A stretch of 64,000 bases of DNA from Trichinella spiralis (Eukaryota; Nematoda; Enoplea; Trichinellida; Trichinellidae). Location of the stretch: contig CM012955.1 in assembly GCA_000181795.3 (NCBI GenBank), positions 14,161,328 to 14,225,327 on the forward strand, read 5' to 3'. Below are positions 1 to 14,539 of this stretch, piece after piece; position 1 is the first letter of the stretch, and the number at the start of each line of letters is the position of its first letter. Under the pieces are notes generated by a model. The model had not been told where the DNA came from. It saw nothing but the letters and a program-made list of their open reading frames with translations, and searched no databases. The position numbers and the translations under genes were made by a program.

Positions 1-3000
1 ACTGAGAATCCGTTCCGCTCCTGAAAATATTACAAATAAATTTACATGAGAAAATAAAATACCTGTGAAAATCGCTTTTATACCATATATCCATGCGAAA
101 CTAATTAATTCGATGAAACATATAATCACTACTGTCAAAAATGCACAATACTGATCCACAAGATGCAACAAATACATTCCACCCTAAGTAATGAAATTTT
201 GAGCCGATCAATTACGATTGTATGGAATGAAAAGCAAATTCAAATAGACAGTGAATTCAAAAACAGGCTAATATACTTTGGTAATAAAAGCCAAGCCACA
301 AACAAACATGAAACAACAAGCTCCGAGTAGAATGTATATACGTTTCACTTTCAATTTTTTCTTGATCTTAAGTTCATCATGAGCTGCTGTAATGGCCGTT
401 TCCACCATGACGAACTAAATAAAAAAAAAAATTTTAATTTTCCAACGTGAAATTGCAAATCGAACGCATTACCACCGACTGTATTTCTACTTACCACGGA
501 ATCAACACCGACAGTCAAAACCATGAAAAAGAAAAGCGCCGCCCAGAGCTGTGACATGGGCATCCGTGATACAACTTCAGGATACGTTACAAATGCTAAT
601 CCAGGGCCTACAAGGAAAATTTGTTCACTGAAATATTAATTAAAAAATTAAAATTATAATTCAATATTGTCAACCTTCGGCGACAACTTCTTCAATCTTT
701 TTGCCAGTAACATGAGCCATAAAACCAATAACCGAAAACACTACAAATCCGGCGAAGAATGACGTCAACTCCATTATCATCGGCAAAATATACGAATCTC
801 TGCAAAAAGAAAAGTTGAAATATAAAAAAAAGAAGAATGGTTTATCCTTCTTTTTTGTTTCCTTCTCCTTCATCAAGCATGAAATTATAATAATCAGAAA
901 AATAGTTTCAATTTCAATCAGGCACGATATTTTTTTGTATAGTAAATTTTTCAAGCATTTTTTACAAAAAACTGTCATACTGTAATAGTTAAATTTTGAA
1001 AACGAAGGTAGATCCATTTGTCGCGTGTTGAAGAAGAATTATTTGTCAGCTAATGTAATTTCTGAAGCAACGACAAATCGATGAACAGAAAATTATCGAA
1101 CAATGATGAATTATGAAAAAAATTGAAAAAGAGACAATTCCACTCACCGAAGACAGTTGTTGTCAAAACGATTGTAACTTCCCATGGTTATGAGACCACC
1201 CCAGCCGGGTCCGAGGGAAAAGAACACTTGAAAAGCGGCGTCAGACCAAACTCTTGGTTCGACAAGTCGGGTAAAATTGGGCTTCACATAATACATGATA
1301 CCCGTCGTCGCCCCTTCGAGCGTCACTCCTCGCACCAACAATACGGTGAGCAAAAAGTACGGGAAAATGGCCGTAAAATATACAACCTAAAATTAGCATT
1401 GTCATCATTGGATTGGAACAGGCTAAATTGTGAACGGTTTCGATCGACCACCTTTCCAGAAGATTTGACTCCCTTGATCAAGCATGTGGCCGTTATAAGC
1501 CACGACGCGAACAAGCACGGAATCAAATGATTCACCAAACCGCCCATGTTGTCAATGCCGGACGAGATGTTCAAAACGCGATTGCTAAAAATTGTCTCTG
1601 AAAATTAAAAAACTGAAATGCTAATTATTGTTGTTAGCTACTTGAAATATTCTTCTGAAGGGGAGCGAATGGTTCGGTTGACAAAGCTACTGAAAATGTC
1701 CTCGTAATCGACCGCGGAATGGTTGCGCTCCCACGACCTGTAACGCATGTACGATTCGTATATTGAAGCGTTGTTGTAATCCAAGCAGTTCTCAGTATTC
1801 CACCAATTGCCGCACAACGACCAGGGCAGAGCTTTCATGGTCAACGATTCGAAGAAAAACATTAAACTGTAGGCGATGATCACGTTGAAATACGTGCTCA
1901 CCATCAAAGTGATCACAATTGTAGCCCATCCCACTCCTCAAAGAAAATGAAATATTACTAATTAATCCAGTTGACAACAAGACAACAGCAAGCATGCTTC
2001 AATATTTGCCTTTGAATATGGGACATATTGACCACATTGTAGCGGCGGAACGGCTCGTGAATTGTCCAATTGACACTTCCAAAAAGAACAACGGAACACC
2101 GCATAGTATCAGAAAGCTTATGTACGGTATCAGAAACGCACCTGAAACAACAAACGAAACAAAACTTCATCACACCACGAAATAAAGCAAAAAAATCTCC
2201 TCAAGATGCACAACTTTTTGCCTTAATTAAAACAACAGTTCCCTTTCAATTTTCACCGACACGTAAAATCACGTGAAGCAACGTTGATTAGCCGCCGGCA
2301 AAAATATCCGCTTGCAATTTCAAACATCTGGAAATGTTCGGCAAAAAAACAAAAGAAAAGCAGGTTATCTATTGTTAGCAATCTGACAGTGGTGGTAGTG
2401 TCGTTGTTGTTTGGATAATTTCACAAAATTGCTCTGGGCTGATGGATGAAAAAATAATTCGAACAATCAAAACAGTTGAAACAAAATTGTAATGTTGTAA
2501 TGGAACGAGAAGGAAAAAAATCTTACCCACAGCGCGATTCATACTGTCTTGGTTAAGTACTAATCAAACGCTCGAAAAGGAGGGGAAAATCTTTCGTGGA
2601 AAAAAAGTAAAATACTCTATTTTTTGACATTGAAAAATGGAGAATATCACTGCATCATTCAATAATTATTAATCCAACGATGGGGAGAAATTATACAAAA
2701 TCGGTGGGACAATTTTGCCCACAACGAAATCTCGTTGGTAAATCAACTGAATCCGAAATGGATGTTTGAAGATTTCACGATCACAAGTGCTGTTCAAAAA
2801 GAAGAATTTTTTTTGATATTCTCAAAAATGACCACTCCTCCCAGCATTGTGATAAAAATTCATAAATTGAACATCTCAATTCATAATTTGATCAAAATGC
2901 GGTGATGTTTGACATTTTTTGGAAATGTCTTCGTGTTGACGTAGAAAAAAAAGAATAATATTTAAATGTCACTTTATTGAAAGTGATAATTTTAGATAAA

Positions 3001-3336
3001 TTAGATATTGTGAATAAAATTATCAATTAATAAGCTTATTTATTGTTGTTGTGCTTAGAAGAGTGAGAGAAAAGAGAAAATTTGCAAATTTCAACCTCCT
3101 CCATTTTGATAGCAGAGATATGGAAAACGCCAAATGTTGGACAGACCGACCGAATAGCCAACCATGGACAGGATGTAATCCAACTTTTTCGACCATTGCC
3201 CTCGGCTTTCGTCCAACGGTACGGCCTGTTCGAACATCGACATGTTGTTCAACAAGCCTTTGCGTTCGGCCAGGGTACCTTTGGATCTGCCGGACGAAGA
3301 TCGAACGAAGCTCGACGACTGATTCGTCGCCGACAT
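1..3336 (-). CDS. SLC6 sodium/chloride-dependent transporter, 3' end outside window
   Basis: Plasma-membrane symporter of the SLC6 (SNF) family, taking up a neurotransmitter or amino acid with Na+. Coding exons read right to left: 3336-3096, 2141-2010, 1936-1642, 1584-1452, 1386-1148, 799-675, 607-495, 414-277, 183-63, 20-1; phases agree, giving 519 residues before the window edge. TM1 (about residues 53-75) carries the family signature [20 protein letters not shown]. Further hallmarks are the CPIFKGVGWA stretch, a long extracellular loop 2 with two cysteines ([11 protein letters not shown]) and sites NAS, NHS and [16 protein letters not shown], and the TM8 region GVDSVFVMVE. TM12 and the C-terminus are missing. 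The substrate cannot be assigned; the TM8 sequence differs from the more common DSQF or DSSF. The start follows a splice acceptor by one base (CTTTTAG|G ATG), so a non-coding 5' exon or trans-splicing is likely. The 73-bp intron 2009-1937 uses a GC donor. Confidence 0.9.
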
Positions 3337-4960
3337 CCTAAAAGCTTGAACAGAACAGAACAGAACAAACAAACAAACAACACAACACAACACAACGTGC
3401 TTAATTGAAATTACCTTTTTCGTTATCAGATTTTTAGCTGAATCACAAATTTGCCTGCAAACTATCAGCTGCGGGGTTATTTTTCCCAAAACAGACGACA
3501 ACGCAATGCGCACACCAAAGAACACCACCGGTGACAAGCAAACTGAAACATCAATTGGCCATTCTGTAACGTCTGACGACAATGGCCTAAATACAAGTGA
3601 TTCACGCGACCACCACTTGGCCACGGTGTTCACTTTGAGCACAAGAAACAGGAACGAGAAACAACAATTTGCAAATTGAACAACCACAGCGACAAAAATC
3701 CCAACTCGAATCTACCGTAAACAAAAAACTAAACTAATGTCATCTTAAAAATTTGAAAAATACAATTATTGAAAAAAATAACAAGAATAAAAGGAAAAAA
3801 TAAACAAAATTATTATTGTTGTTGTTGTTGCTCAAAAAATGATGCTCAGGTACTGTTTGAATTTGAATTTCAACTGAACACTTTCAGCACGTTATTTTGC
3901 GAATGTTTTCTTCAGAAAAGTTCACAATGCAAAAGGCATTTTCTTTCAACGATTAACACTGGCACACACTGCCAAAGTTGATTACAAAATTGCCACTTTT
4001 CCACCGCTGAATTGCGAAGATGACTTTGAATATAGACCAAGTCAATAATCAATTTCGCCTGTAATTCAACAGGACATGCGTGAAAAGCCGGCTGAGAGTG
4101 AATTCACATTCTCGCTCACGGCTGAATGAATCACTGATGATCGGACGGACAGATTGCATAATTTCATCAATTCGCAAAGATGAACTTCTTTTTCAATCTG
4201 AAACTTGTGCTATTTGACTGCTGTTGTTGTTGTTTACTGCTTCCAGAAAATAAAAGTGATATTCGTCAACAAAAAATCACACTTTCACTTTTCGACTAAA
4301 GCATCATTTTTACTGATCGAAATGTGAAATGAAATTCTCCCTTTTTGTCTCTTCGATGAAAAAGAACTTGATTTTCCTTTCTTCTGTAAACAAAAACGGT
4401 TGAAGAAATTTCAATAATAGCGACTCTGCTTTGCAGAGAAACCAGAGTTGCAAAAGGTAATTTTCAAGAAAATTGAGAACAAAATTTGCAAAAACAACTT
4501 CACAACGCCTGCAACACTAATTTCGGCATAGCCGACGGAACGCACGGTAGGTCGGTCGCGTGCTGAAGTGCCATTCTGCTTGGAAAGTGAAGTAGGGCCC
4601 ATTTAGGTACTGTTCCATTTTCAGCCGACTGCATATTGTCGCCATTTTGTTTTCTTCACCAACTTGTCATATTTGGTTAGCGCTTCTGGAATTTGTTGCT
4701 CACCTTTTTCGCACACACACACACACACAGCATGCATTAGTGAACAACATTGAACGGACAATCCAGCCACAAGTGAAGCTCAAGCAATAATTTATTCAAA
4801 ATATTTTCCAAAATAACCAAGCCAAACAATCAATACCTAAACAATAAACAAGTTCAAGCAAAAAGGATTCATTCATTCATTCACTGACATTTTCATCGAT
4901 TCAACAATTTTCTCCTTTCAAAATTATTTTCCGCGTCATATGAATTTAAAATCAAATAGC
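3337..4960. other. Upstream flank of the SLC6 gene, no gene recognised
   Basis: AT-rich DNA with short simple repeats: an (ACAGA)n/(ACAA)n tract near 3350-3395 and a (CA)n run near 4712-4728. This should hold the promoter and any 5' non-coding exon of the SLC6 gene, but no convincing core promoter element was identified. The longer open frames here have no recognisable domain. Confidence 0.4.
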
Positions 4961-5576
4961 AACAAGTTTATTATAATCAGACTTTTTAATAAATTGTAGC
5001 ATGATAAATAAATAATTAAATTCATAAAACGCTATTTAAGGCAAAATATAAAACTAGCAAAAGTGGTAAACCCTTTTAATTAAAGAATTAAACTGAATAT
5101 TTATCAAAAAAAGTGCGTTTATGGAAAATAATTATTAACAATAAAATTTCAAATGAAAAATAGCAACCAATAGAAATGTATGAAATTAGGTAAAAAGAAT
5201 TATATATAGAAATTAATTTCATAACCAATTGGGCACGGGATGGCACAGTGGCAAGCGTTATGGTTTGCGGTGCCAGTGCCCCGGGTTCAAATTCCCGTTG
5301 CGTGTGCAAATGTGCGTCTTGTGATGATAACCAGCATTGCTTTACATGGTCAGATGCTGGCTGGGGTTGATTTCGCGAAGCGGCCCCCGACCTAATGTGA
5401 AGTCCTTAGCAGGACGCACATTTTTTGGAAGCCAGAAGTCCGAAGAGAAAACTTTGCTATTCCCAATTCAGGTCCAACTTTTACCGCCTCTTCGTATTGG
5501 TCGTCGAACGCGCTATTTTATTGGATCTATGTGCCGTTGTCTTATTGGTTTCCTCATATCAATTGTTCATTGATTC
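4961..5576 (+). repeat. Dispersed repeat with tRNA-SINE-like core, copy 1
   Basis: About 616 bp, repeated at high identity 1,003 bp downstream. The core beginning near 5228 resembles a tRNA-derived SINE: an A-box-like TGGCACAGTGG (5241-5251) and a B-box GGTTCAAATTC (5284-5294), spaced as in RNA polymerase III internal promoters. The shared unit also includes about 265 bp upstream of the tRNA-like head, so the doubled unit is larger than the SINE proper. The short open frames inside it (5337-5573, 5425-5685) exist in both copies but show no protein domain. Confidence 0.75.
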
Positions 5577-5807
5577 CAGCTTTTCACTTGTGATTAGCTG
5601 CAACATTTTTTCATTTTGTTTTTTTCAAATATTTCCTCGTAGGATGATAAAATTTGATAAAAACAAACTCAATATAATTTTGTAATAATCAAAATTTTTA
5701 CTATTAATGTTACGCCATTACTATTAAAGTTACGCAATCATCAATGGAAATATTTAAACCAATGATACCAATGAAAAAATATTGCAGCTAATCTCAACTG
5801 AAAAGTT

Positions 5808-5915
5808 TGAATCAATGAACAATTACACATGAAAAATCAATAAGACTACGGTATGAAAATCCAGTAAGATAGCGCGTTCAATAATCAGTAAGACAAGGCG
5901 GTGAAAATTTATTCC
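5808..5915 (-). repeat. Inverted, diverged fragment of the SINE-like tail
   Basis: This stretch reads as the reverse complement of the 3' part of the neighbouring repeats: the reverse complements of the segments around CAATTGTTCATTGATTC, GTCTTATTGG, and AGCGCG are recognisable in order, with many mismatches. It sits between the two direct copies, giving a forward-reverse-forward arrangement. Confidence 0.6.
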
Positions 5916-5963
5916 TAAGTATATCAAATATGTGCAGCAAAATATGAATAAAACAATCCTAAC

Positions 5964-6579
5964 AACAAGTTTATTTTAATCAGACTTTTTAATAAATTGC
6001 AACATGATAAATAAATGATTAAATTCATAAAACGCAATTTAACGCAAAATATAAAACTAGCAAAAGTGGTAAACCCTTTTAATTAAAAAATTAAACTGAA
6101 TATTTTTCAAAAAAAGTGCGTTTATGGAAAATAATTATTAACAATAAAATTTCAAATGAAAAATAGCAACCAATAGAAATATATGAAATTAGGTAGAAAG
6201 AATTATATATAGAAATTAATTTCATAACGAATTGGGCACGGGATGGCACAGTGGCAAGCGTTATGGTTTGCGGTGCCAGTGCCCCGGGTTCAAATTCCCG
6301 TTGCTTGTGAAAATGTGCGTCTTGTGATGATAACCAGCATTGCTTTACATAGTCAGATGCTGGTTGGGGTTAATTTCGCGAAGGGGCTCCCCCCCCTAAT
6401 GTGAAATTCTTAGCAAGACGCACACTTCTTGGAAGCCAACAATCCGAGGAGAAAATTTCGCTATTCCCAATTCTGTTCCGACTTTTACCGCCTCTTCGTA
6501 TTGGTCGTCGAACGCGTTATCTTATTGGATCTTTGTGCCGTTGTCTTATTGGTTTCGTTTGTCAATTGTTCATTGATTC
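5964..6579 (+). repeat. Dispersed repeat with tRNA-SINE-like core, copy 2
   Basis: Second copy of the 616-bp unit at a constant offset of 1,003 bp. It has the same A-box (6244-6254) and B-box (6287-6297). Differences from copy 1 are scattered substitutions and a few small indels, for example in the G/C-run after GGGGC near 6386-6397. Confidence 0.75.
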
Positions 6580-9030
6580 AAACTACTTTTTGCTACATTA
6601 TTTGCTACTTTTTTGTAAAAAATATTTTTCATTCCTTTTGTCATTTCTCTTAAAATCATAATTTAAACTTCACTTTAAAAAACAAACTATTTCTTCATAA
6701 AGCACAACATAGGACAAACTGAATTCAATTAAATGGACAGAATTTTTAAAATCAAAAAAAAATCACATCCAATATTAAATCCATCGTCGGCGGCAATCCA
6801 CTGATCTTTAGTTGTTCTTAATAATTCTATGATTTGTATGAGAATTTAAGAAATCTTTGAATTTTCAATGGCTCCTTATCCGCTATATTTATTAGCCATT
6901 TTATGCGATAGATGTTCACCAAAATTATAGTTCAAATGAAAGTGTTTCATCGCCATTGCGAAAAGTTCTTGAATATCAACAACAAAGAGTGTAGGTTAGC
7001 AAAATACGAATACGACAACATTTTTTCCATGTATAGATTGATCAATAGGTCGTGATCTTCTACTTTCATTTCTAAATAGATGTCCGCCAAAGCAAGACAC
7101 GCAGCTTTTCCAAAATCAGCATAATGCATACATATTTGCATCTTTATCAATTTCCTGAACATGCACCCCGGCATTTACTTTTATTCAATTCTAATGCCAA
7201 TGGGCAGTTGAATGCCATATGCATAATTATTATATCTATTAGATAGTGCACTGCTTCTGCTCATAGATTACATAATCTATCCAGAAATTTTCTATCTCAA
7301 AGACAGATACCCACTGGAAGCTTCAGAATATGCCAATCATGACACGATGAGTGATTCTCTTGTAAATTTCGATTATATAAATGGTAAAATAAAACAATTT
7401 ATACATCAGGGAAGAAAACGCATGATCCCATTGGGCATAAAACCAGTCCACAATTAGAAAACAAATAACAGAATCTTAACAAAAATTTTCAAATTACTCG
7501 ACGAGAAACTCTACTGGTTTATTATACGCACAACCAGTATAGGAAAAAATGTTTTTGGGCGGCCATTTTTGCGTGAAAAATATATGAATTTTGAAGATTA
7601 CACTTTTATAATTGGAAAAAGTATTAAATTTGAAATACGCAAAGATGCAAAATTCAGAGGTCCTTCAAGCGACACTATTTATAAGGTATTTAATGATACA
7701 AAAATTGATTATAAACCACTGCCACATCAAATGCAGCGAGATATTGTTAAATTAATAAAAAAGGTTCAAACAGCTCATGTGTCTAATATGTGATAAAAGG
7801 AGAACATACTTGTGGTGCATTAGGGTTGATGATGCTTTGAAGCAGTTATTGATTTACGTAAAACTATTTTTTATTGTCAACAACAAATTGATAGTCCATA
7901 ACAACCACAACAGCTCATTTATAAAGTAAACAGAATAGTAAAATTCTTATCTAATTATTGCCGAATTGAAATTTAAATATAAATGCATTCATATAATACA
8001 TATTTTATTGTACCACGATCAGTAGTTATCAATGTTTATTCAACATTGCTTGCTTTACTGGAATATTTTGATCCGTAGTCTGTGATTTCATAACTTAAGG
8101 AATAACAGAGTTTTTTTTCTACATCCCACTGAGTAATATTGTGCATGTTGTATAAAAAAAGACTGCGATTTTGGAAATGCATATAAAGAGATGAAAAATT
8201 CATCTTTTGCAACTTTCCTACATTTGTTATTTTCAATTATCATCACTTCTAGTTTGTTTATCTAGCAACTGCTATGACGTCATCGTTGGCGCTAACACTC
8301 TCTCTCCGTTTTTGAATTAATTAGCAATAATGGTGCCAGATGACGCATTTGTTATACAAAATTTGCAACAAATTTCTGATTTAAATAGTAGAAAAGATGA
8401 TAAATGAAGGAAGTAGTTGCAGAAAAGTTGCTACTGCAACATCATTGGACGAATTGCAAACGCTTGTTTTAAATTTGCCATGTGTTTGTATTAATGCTTA
8501 ATTTTCAAATTCGCGTTTGTGATTTATCATAAAATTTGTTAATTTATCATTTCAATCTTTTTCATGAAATATCTTTTCAACAGTTCAGAGATCGATAACT
8601 TGAATGTTGCGTTGATTTATCATTTCATTTCAAAAATATTTTTGTACGGATATAAACAAATAACTTGAATTATTTTTAGTAGCTTTTGCTTGTGTACGTA
8701 ATTCACGGCAGACATTTCATCAGCATTGTTTTCTCAGTATGCAGTTTACAATTGAAATCAAAGTAGTATACAAGAAATGCCTGAATTTCACTATTTACAC
8801 ATACAGACTTTAATTTTATGTTCACCTTGATTACGATTAGATAATTAATTTGTATACATACTATCATGTTTCAGTTTACAGCCGAAATCATTATGTATAG
8901 CATTGCACCGCATCAAAACATCTAACACTTTATGGATAAATATATTTTAATGTATCACAGATCTTATGTAAAAAATGGGAAACTTCTGAACGCAATTCTG
9001 TGTAAAGCAGCAAAATTCAAAACAAATTAT
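6580..9030. other. AT-rich intergenic DNA with one orphan open frame
   Basis: No recognisable gene. The open frame 7569-7793 (+) encodes 74 residues (starts MREKYMNFEDYTFIIGK) of lysine-rich composition without a known domain. It could be a decayed transposon fragment or chance, and is not called as a gene. The right end abuts the katanin stop codon. Confidence 0.4.
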
Positions 9031-11377
<2,347 letters not shown>

Positions 11378-13762
11378 TTTTCATTTCAATTAGAACAAAC
11401 AAAAAAAACGGAACAAATAATTAGCATAAGATTACTGTACATACTACAGTAACTGGATAATAAAGTTGTGGTATCTTTTAATGGATAATTACAACTATAT
11501 AGTTGCATTTATTTCATTACGAAAATGTTTTCAAACAATGAAAATGTTAATAATAACACATTTTTGAGAATCAGAAATTATTTTGAAAACTGAAATTCGA
11601 AAGGAAATAATAGTTTGAATAACAGCTTTAAACCTAATTGCAAAGAATACATAAATGGAAAATATAGCATCACTTGTAATAGCAGTACAAAAACTCTCGA
11701 ACATAGTAAACGAACGATTTATTTCGGCTGGAAACTGTACAAATATAAAAGTTAGAAATGCTCAAATTGAAATTTTTTCCATTCGGGCAACAACAAATGA
11801 CACTGAAATTAATGAATGAGTAGTGAATATCCAACGTTGCTAATAAGAGTTTGCAAAAAGTGAAAAAATTATTTCCCTTAAATATCGCATCTTCAGCAGA
11901 AATAAACTAAATTGTGATTTGTAATTACGCTGAAAAATCCTTATTTTGATTAGTGAACATGAAATTTGGTACGCAATTTTGAATTGTTGATGAATATTCT
12001 AACAAACATCAGTTGACAAATTATAATTCTCGAATTATAAAAGAAGCAGTATAATGAGAATATGCGCAATGTTTTGTAAGAAATTTAGGATTTTGCAAAA
12101 AATTTTTTTAAATCTTTGCGCTGCACTCATTTGCATGCAAAAAGCCGGTGCTTCACATCACAAATGGCATCATGCTCACACGGATTTTAATTAAGCTTAT
12201 TTGCTTGTTCAGATTGCTCAGCTCAAAGCTACAAGTCTTGTTTTCAAATGTTACGAAGGCAAATTATAATTATTGGTTTCTGTTGATTAAATAAGCAAAT
12301 TTGTGCAATGTACGTGATGAACATTCAACAACAACAAAAACTTTTCTTCATCTGCACGTTAATATGTTAATATTCTGTGTTCTCATGTAATGTAACTTTT
12401 GTGTATAATTCATAATTTTTGTGAGTGGATGTTGTGCAATAAACATTCTCTTGTCTAATTCAGCAGCTTTATATGAACATCTCGGAAATATATACATATG
12501 AGCAGCGCCATATTCTAAGGTGTATTATATTCGTCGAGTTCTTGCTGTAACACAAAATGTACGAGCAGTTTAGCAGTCGGTGAATGAAGAAATTTTATAA
12601 TAAATCACAAATGCAAAATTAAGAACTAAGCATTGGTAAACAGACATAGCAAATTCAGCATAAGCATTTTGCAACCCGTTCAACGGTTCTGCAGTAACAG
12701 TTTTTCCGCAGCTAATGGCTGCATTTATCATCATTTCCAGAGTTTACGTCAAAAAGCTGTCGACAAACACAAGCAGCATCCGTTCGAAAGCTATCCATTT
12801 GGATAGCATGAACCATGGCGGAAAAGAACCGGTTTTGCTGAAGCCAAAGCAAATGCCTTTCAGCACCTATACAAATCAATAATATTTACATTCTGTTAGT
12901 AAATCAGTTTCATTTGCATATGTCAAAAAGTTAAATTCGTCAATGTAGGAGTCATTAGATTGTCCATATGAGATGTGTTCCTCTGAAAATTAAAATTTGC
13001 TTAAAACTAATATTTTAAAGAGAAATGTATAACACGTCATCAGTCAGTGGATTTTGCCTCGATTTCTCATAAATTGCAACTGAATTTCATATAATAACAT
13101 TACTTTAAAAAAATATTTGTCACTCGGTAAAGTTTCCGGCTTATCGACTTATCAGATACAGACAGAGCATTGTCAGAATTAGCCACATGTACGCATGTAA
13201 ATAAATTTGAAAAGTGAAATTGCTACGAGAAGTAGGTTTCTGCATTTTACGCTTCCATTTCTGTTGCCAGCTTGCTGAACTCACTGATGTGTAACAATTG
13301 CTTTTCATCGTTTCAATTTGTGATATTGTGAAAATGTTTCCATTAAATGTGCAAATTGTGAAATGTTTAAATATTGTTTAAAAAAATTCCAATTTTAACC
13401 ACAAACGTGATACTTGAAATTGCACATTAATGACAAGTGTTGTGTGATTTATCTGATAACAAAAATCGAATGATCGCATCAATTTTATTCACTTCAGCAC
13501 CAAAAACAAAAACGATTGCTAGGAAAATATCTAGCGGTGCAGATAATATTAAAAACTAATAAAAATACTAATAGGAAAGCCAGTAATAACTGAATCATTC
13601 ATGGCTCATAATGATAAGATGATAATCAAATTTTGATCAAACTTTCATAAAAAATATCTAAAACAGTATGGGAGATAAAAGAGATAAAGAATAGATTATT
13701 TGTGTAGCTGAATAAGCAAACGTTTGTTAAATGCCAGTATACAGTGCGGCTTGTATGACTTT
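11378..13762. other. AT-rich intergenic DNA upstream of katanin
   Basis: Mostly AT-rich sequence without recognisable genes, apart from the small ORF at 12715-12882. It should contain the katanin promoter next to 11,380 and the 3' UTR of the Tudor-like gene just left of 13,763. No clear TATA box or polyadenylation signal could be assigned with confidence. Confidence 0.35.
12715..12882 (+). CDS. Candidate 55-aa small protein
   Basis: ATG to TAA open frame of 56 codons, in a local patch of higher GC content than its surroundings. The peptide begins MAAFIIISRVYVKKLSTNTS, which looks like an amphipathic, basic, Ser/Thr-rich N-terminus of the kind used for mitochondrial import. It ends in a Lys/Pro/Met-rich segment (KEPVLLKPKQMPFSTYTNQ). 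I do not recognise a family. An alternative reading is an internal exon, because TTTCCAG|AG precedes the second third of the frame. Codon use looks coding-like, but there is no independent support. Confidence 0.3.
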   Translation: MAAFIIISRVYVKKLSTNTSSIRSKAIHLDSMNHGGKEPVLLKPKQMPFSTYTNQ

Positions 13763-14539
13763 TCAATTTTCATCGCTTGAATCATAATCGTCGCTCAACA
13801 ATCTTTGACGTCTAGCTTTTTCCTCTTCCATTTTCTTTTGGGACTGCATTCGGTCAGCCATTTGTTGCCTTTTACGCTTGAAAACCTCTGCCAAATATTC
13901 ATCTAGTATGTTCACTTTATTGGTCTCTCCAAGGTACACATCCATCAGAATGGACTGCATATTGTTCCACTTGCAGACGTGGCAAGAGAACGTTTTGCCA
14001 GCGGGCATAGCTTTTTGAAGCATGCATGTCACTTTTTCATTAATGTCACCTTCTTCCAAGCCGTTGAGCTTACAATTGAATGCCAATGGCGGCCATTCCA
14101 CAAACTGCTTATAAAGCGGTCGAATGTTTCCCCAATTGACATACTCCTGACAGCCAGTATCGACAAAACAGACCACAGCTTTATCCTTCTCCAAGAGTTT
14201 TAACAACCCACGGTTCCACTTCTGATGACGCTGAGCCGCTACTGGCAAATTGTTCACCTTATCATGCATCATCGCGTCGACATCAAACTGCGGAACTTCG
14301 CCGATTTTTTTATAAGCATCTTGCAATTTCGTCTCCATATCATTCTTGGTGTTGGAAAAGATGCTCAGATTTGCGTAGAATCCCAACGGCCACACGTATT
14401 TCGTCATGGTAATATTCAACGAGTGCAATTCTTTCAAAGGCTTTCCAAAAAAGTATTGATTCAACAGGATATTCTGACTTTTGTATTCTTGTGCAAACTG
14501 CTCCAAATATTCGGATGATGACAAATTTATTTTCGCCAT
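13763..14539 (-). CDS. Tudor-domain-like protein, single exon
   Basis: Uninterrupted frame of 258 codons starting MAKINLSSSEYLEQFAQEYK. Residues about 45-175 look like an extended Tudor (Tudor/SNase-like) module: an early VWPLGFYANL stretch resembling the conserved S-x-x-x-F-Y strand, a helical part, then CFVDTGCQEYVNWGNIRPLYKQF, which matches the Tudor core pattern (V-D-x-G-x-x-x-x-V), and WPPLAFNCKLNGL, resembling the P-P-x-A-x-x-C-x-L segment. Tudor domains usually bind symmetrically dimethylated arginine and often act in germline RNP or piRNA pathways. The C-terminus is a charged Arg/Lys/Glu helix with an acidic serine tail (SDDYDSSDEN), a likely casein-kinase-2 type target. The absence of introns contrasts with its neighbours and could mean a retrocopy or simply a short gene. 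Exact orthology is not assigned. Confidence 0.75.
   Translation of the reverse strand: MAKINLSSSEYLEQFAQEYKSQNILLNQYFFGKPLKELHSLNITMTKYVWPLGFYANLSIFSNTKNDMETKLQDAYKKIGEVPQFDVDAMMHDKVNNLPVAAQRHQKWNRGLLKLLEKDKAVVCFVDTGCQEYVNWGNIRPLYKQFVEWPPLAFNCKLNGLEEGDINEKVTCMLQKAMPAGKTFSCHVCKWNNMQSILMDVYLGETNKVNILDEYLAEVFKRKRQQMADRMQSQKKMEEEKARRQRLLSDDYDSSDEN

Noticed and set aside
1123-1530. 135-codon plus-strand frame
   Set aside because: Antisense shadow of SLC6 exons, which have clear family motifs on the minus strand.
5241-5294. Possible functional tRNA gene
   Set aside because: A- and B-boxes are present, but the acceptor and anticodon arms do not pair convincingly by eye; a SINE head explains it better.
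7569-7793. 74-codon frame as a new gene
   Set aside because: No domain, no flanking splice or polyadenylation signals, lies in repeat-bearing AT-rich DNA; kept only as a remark.
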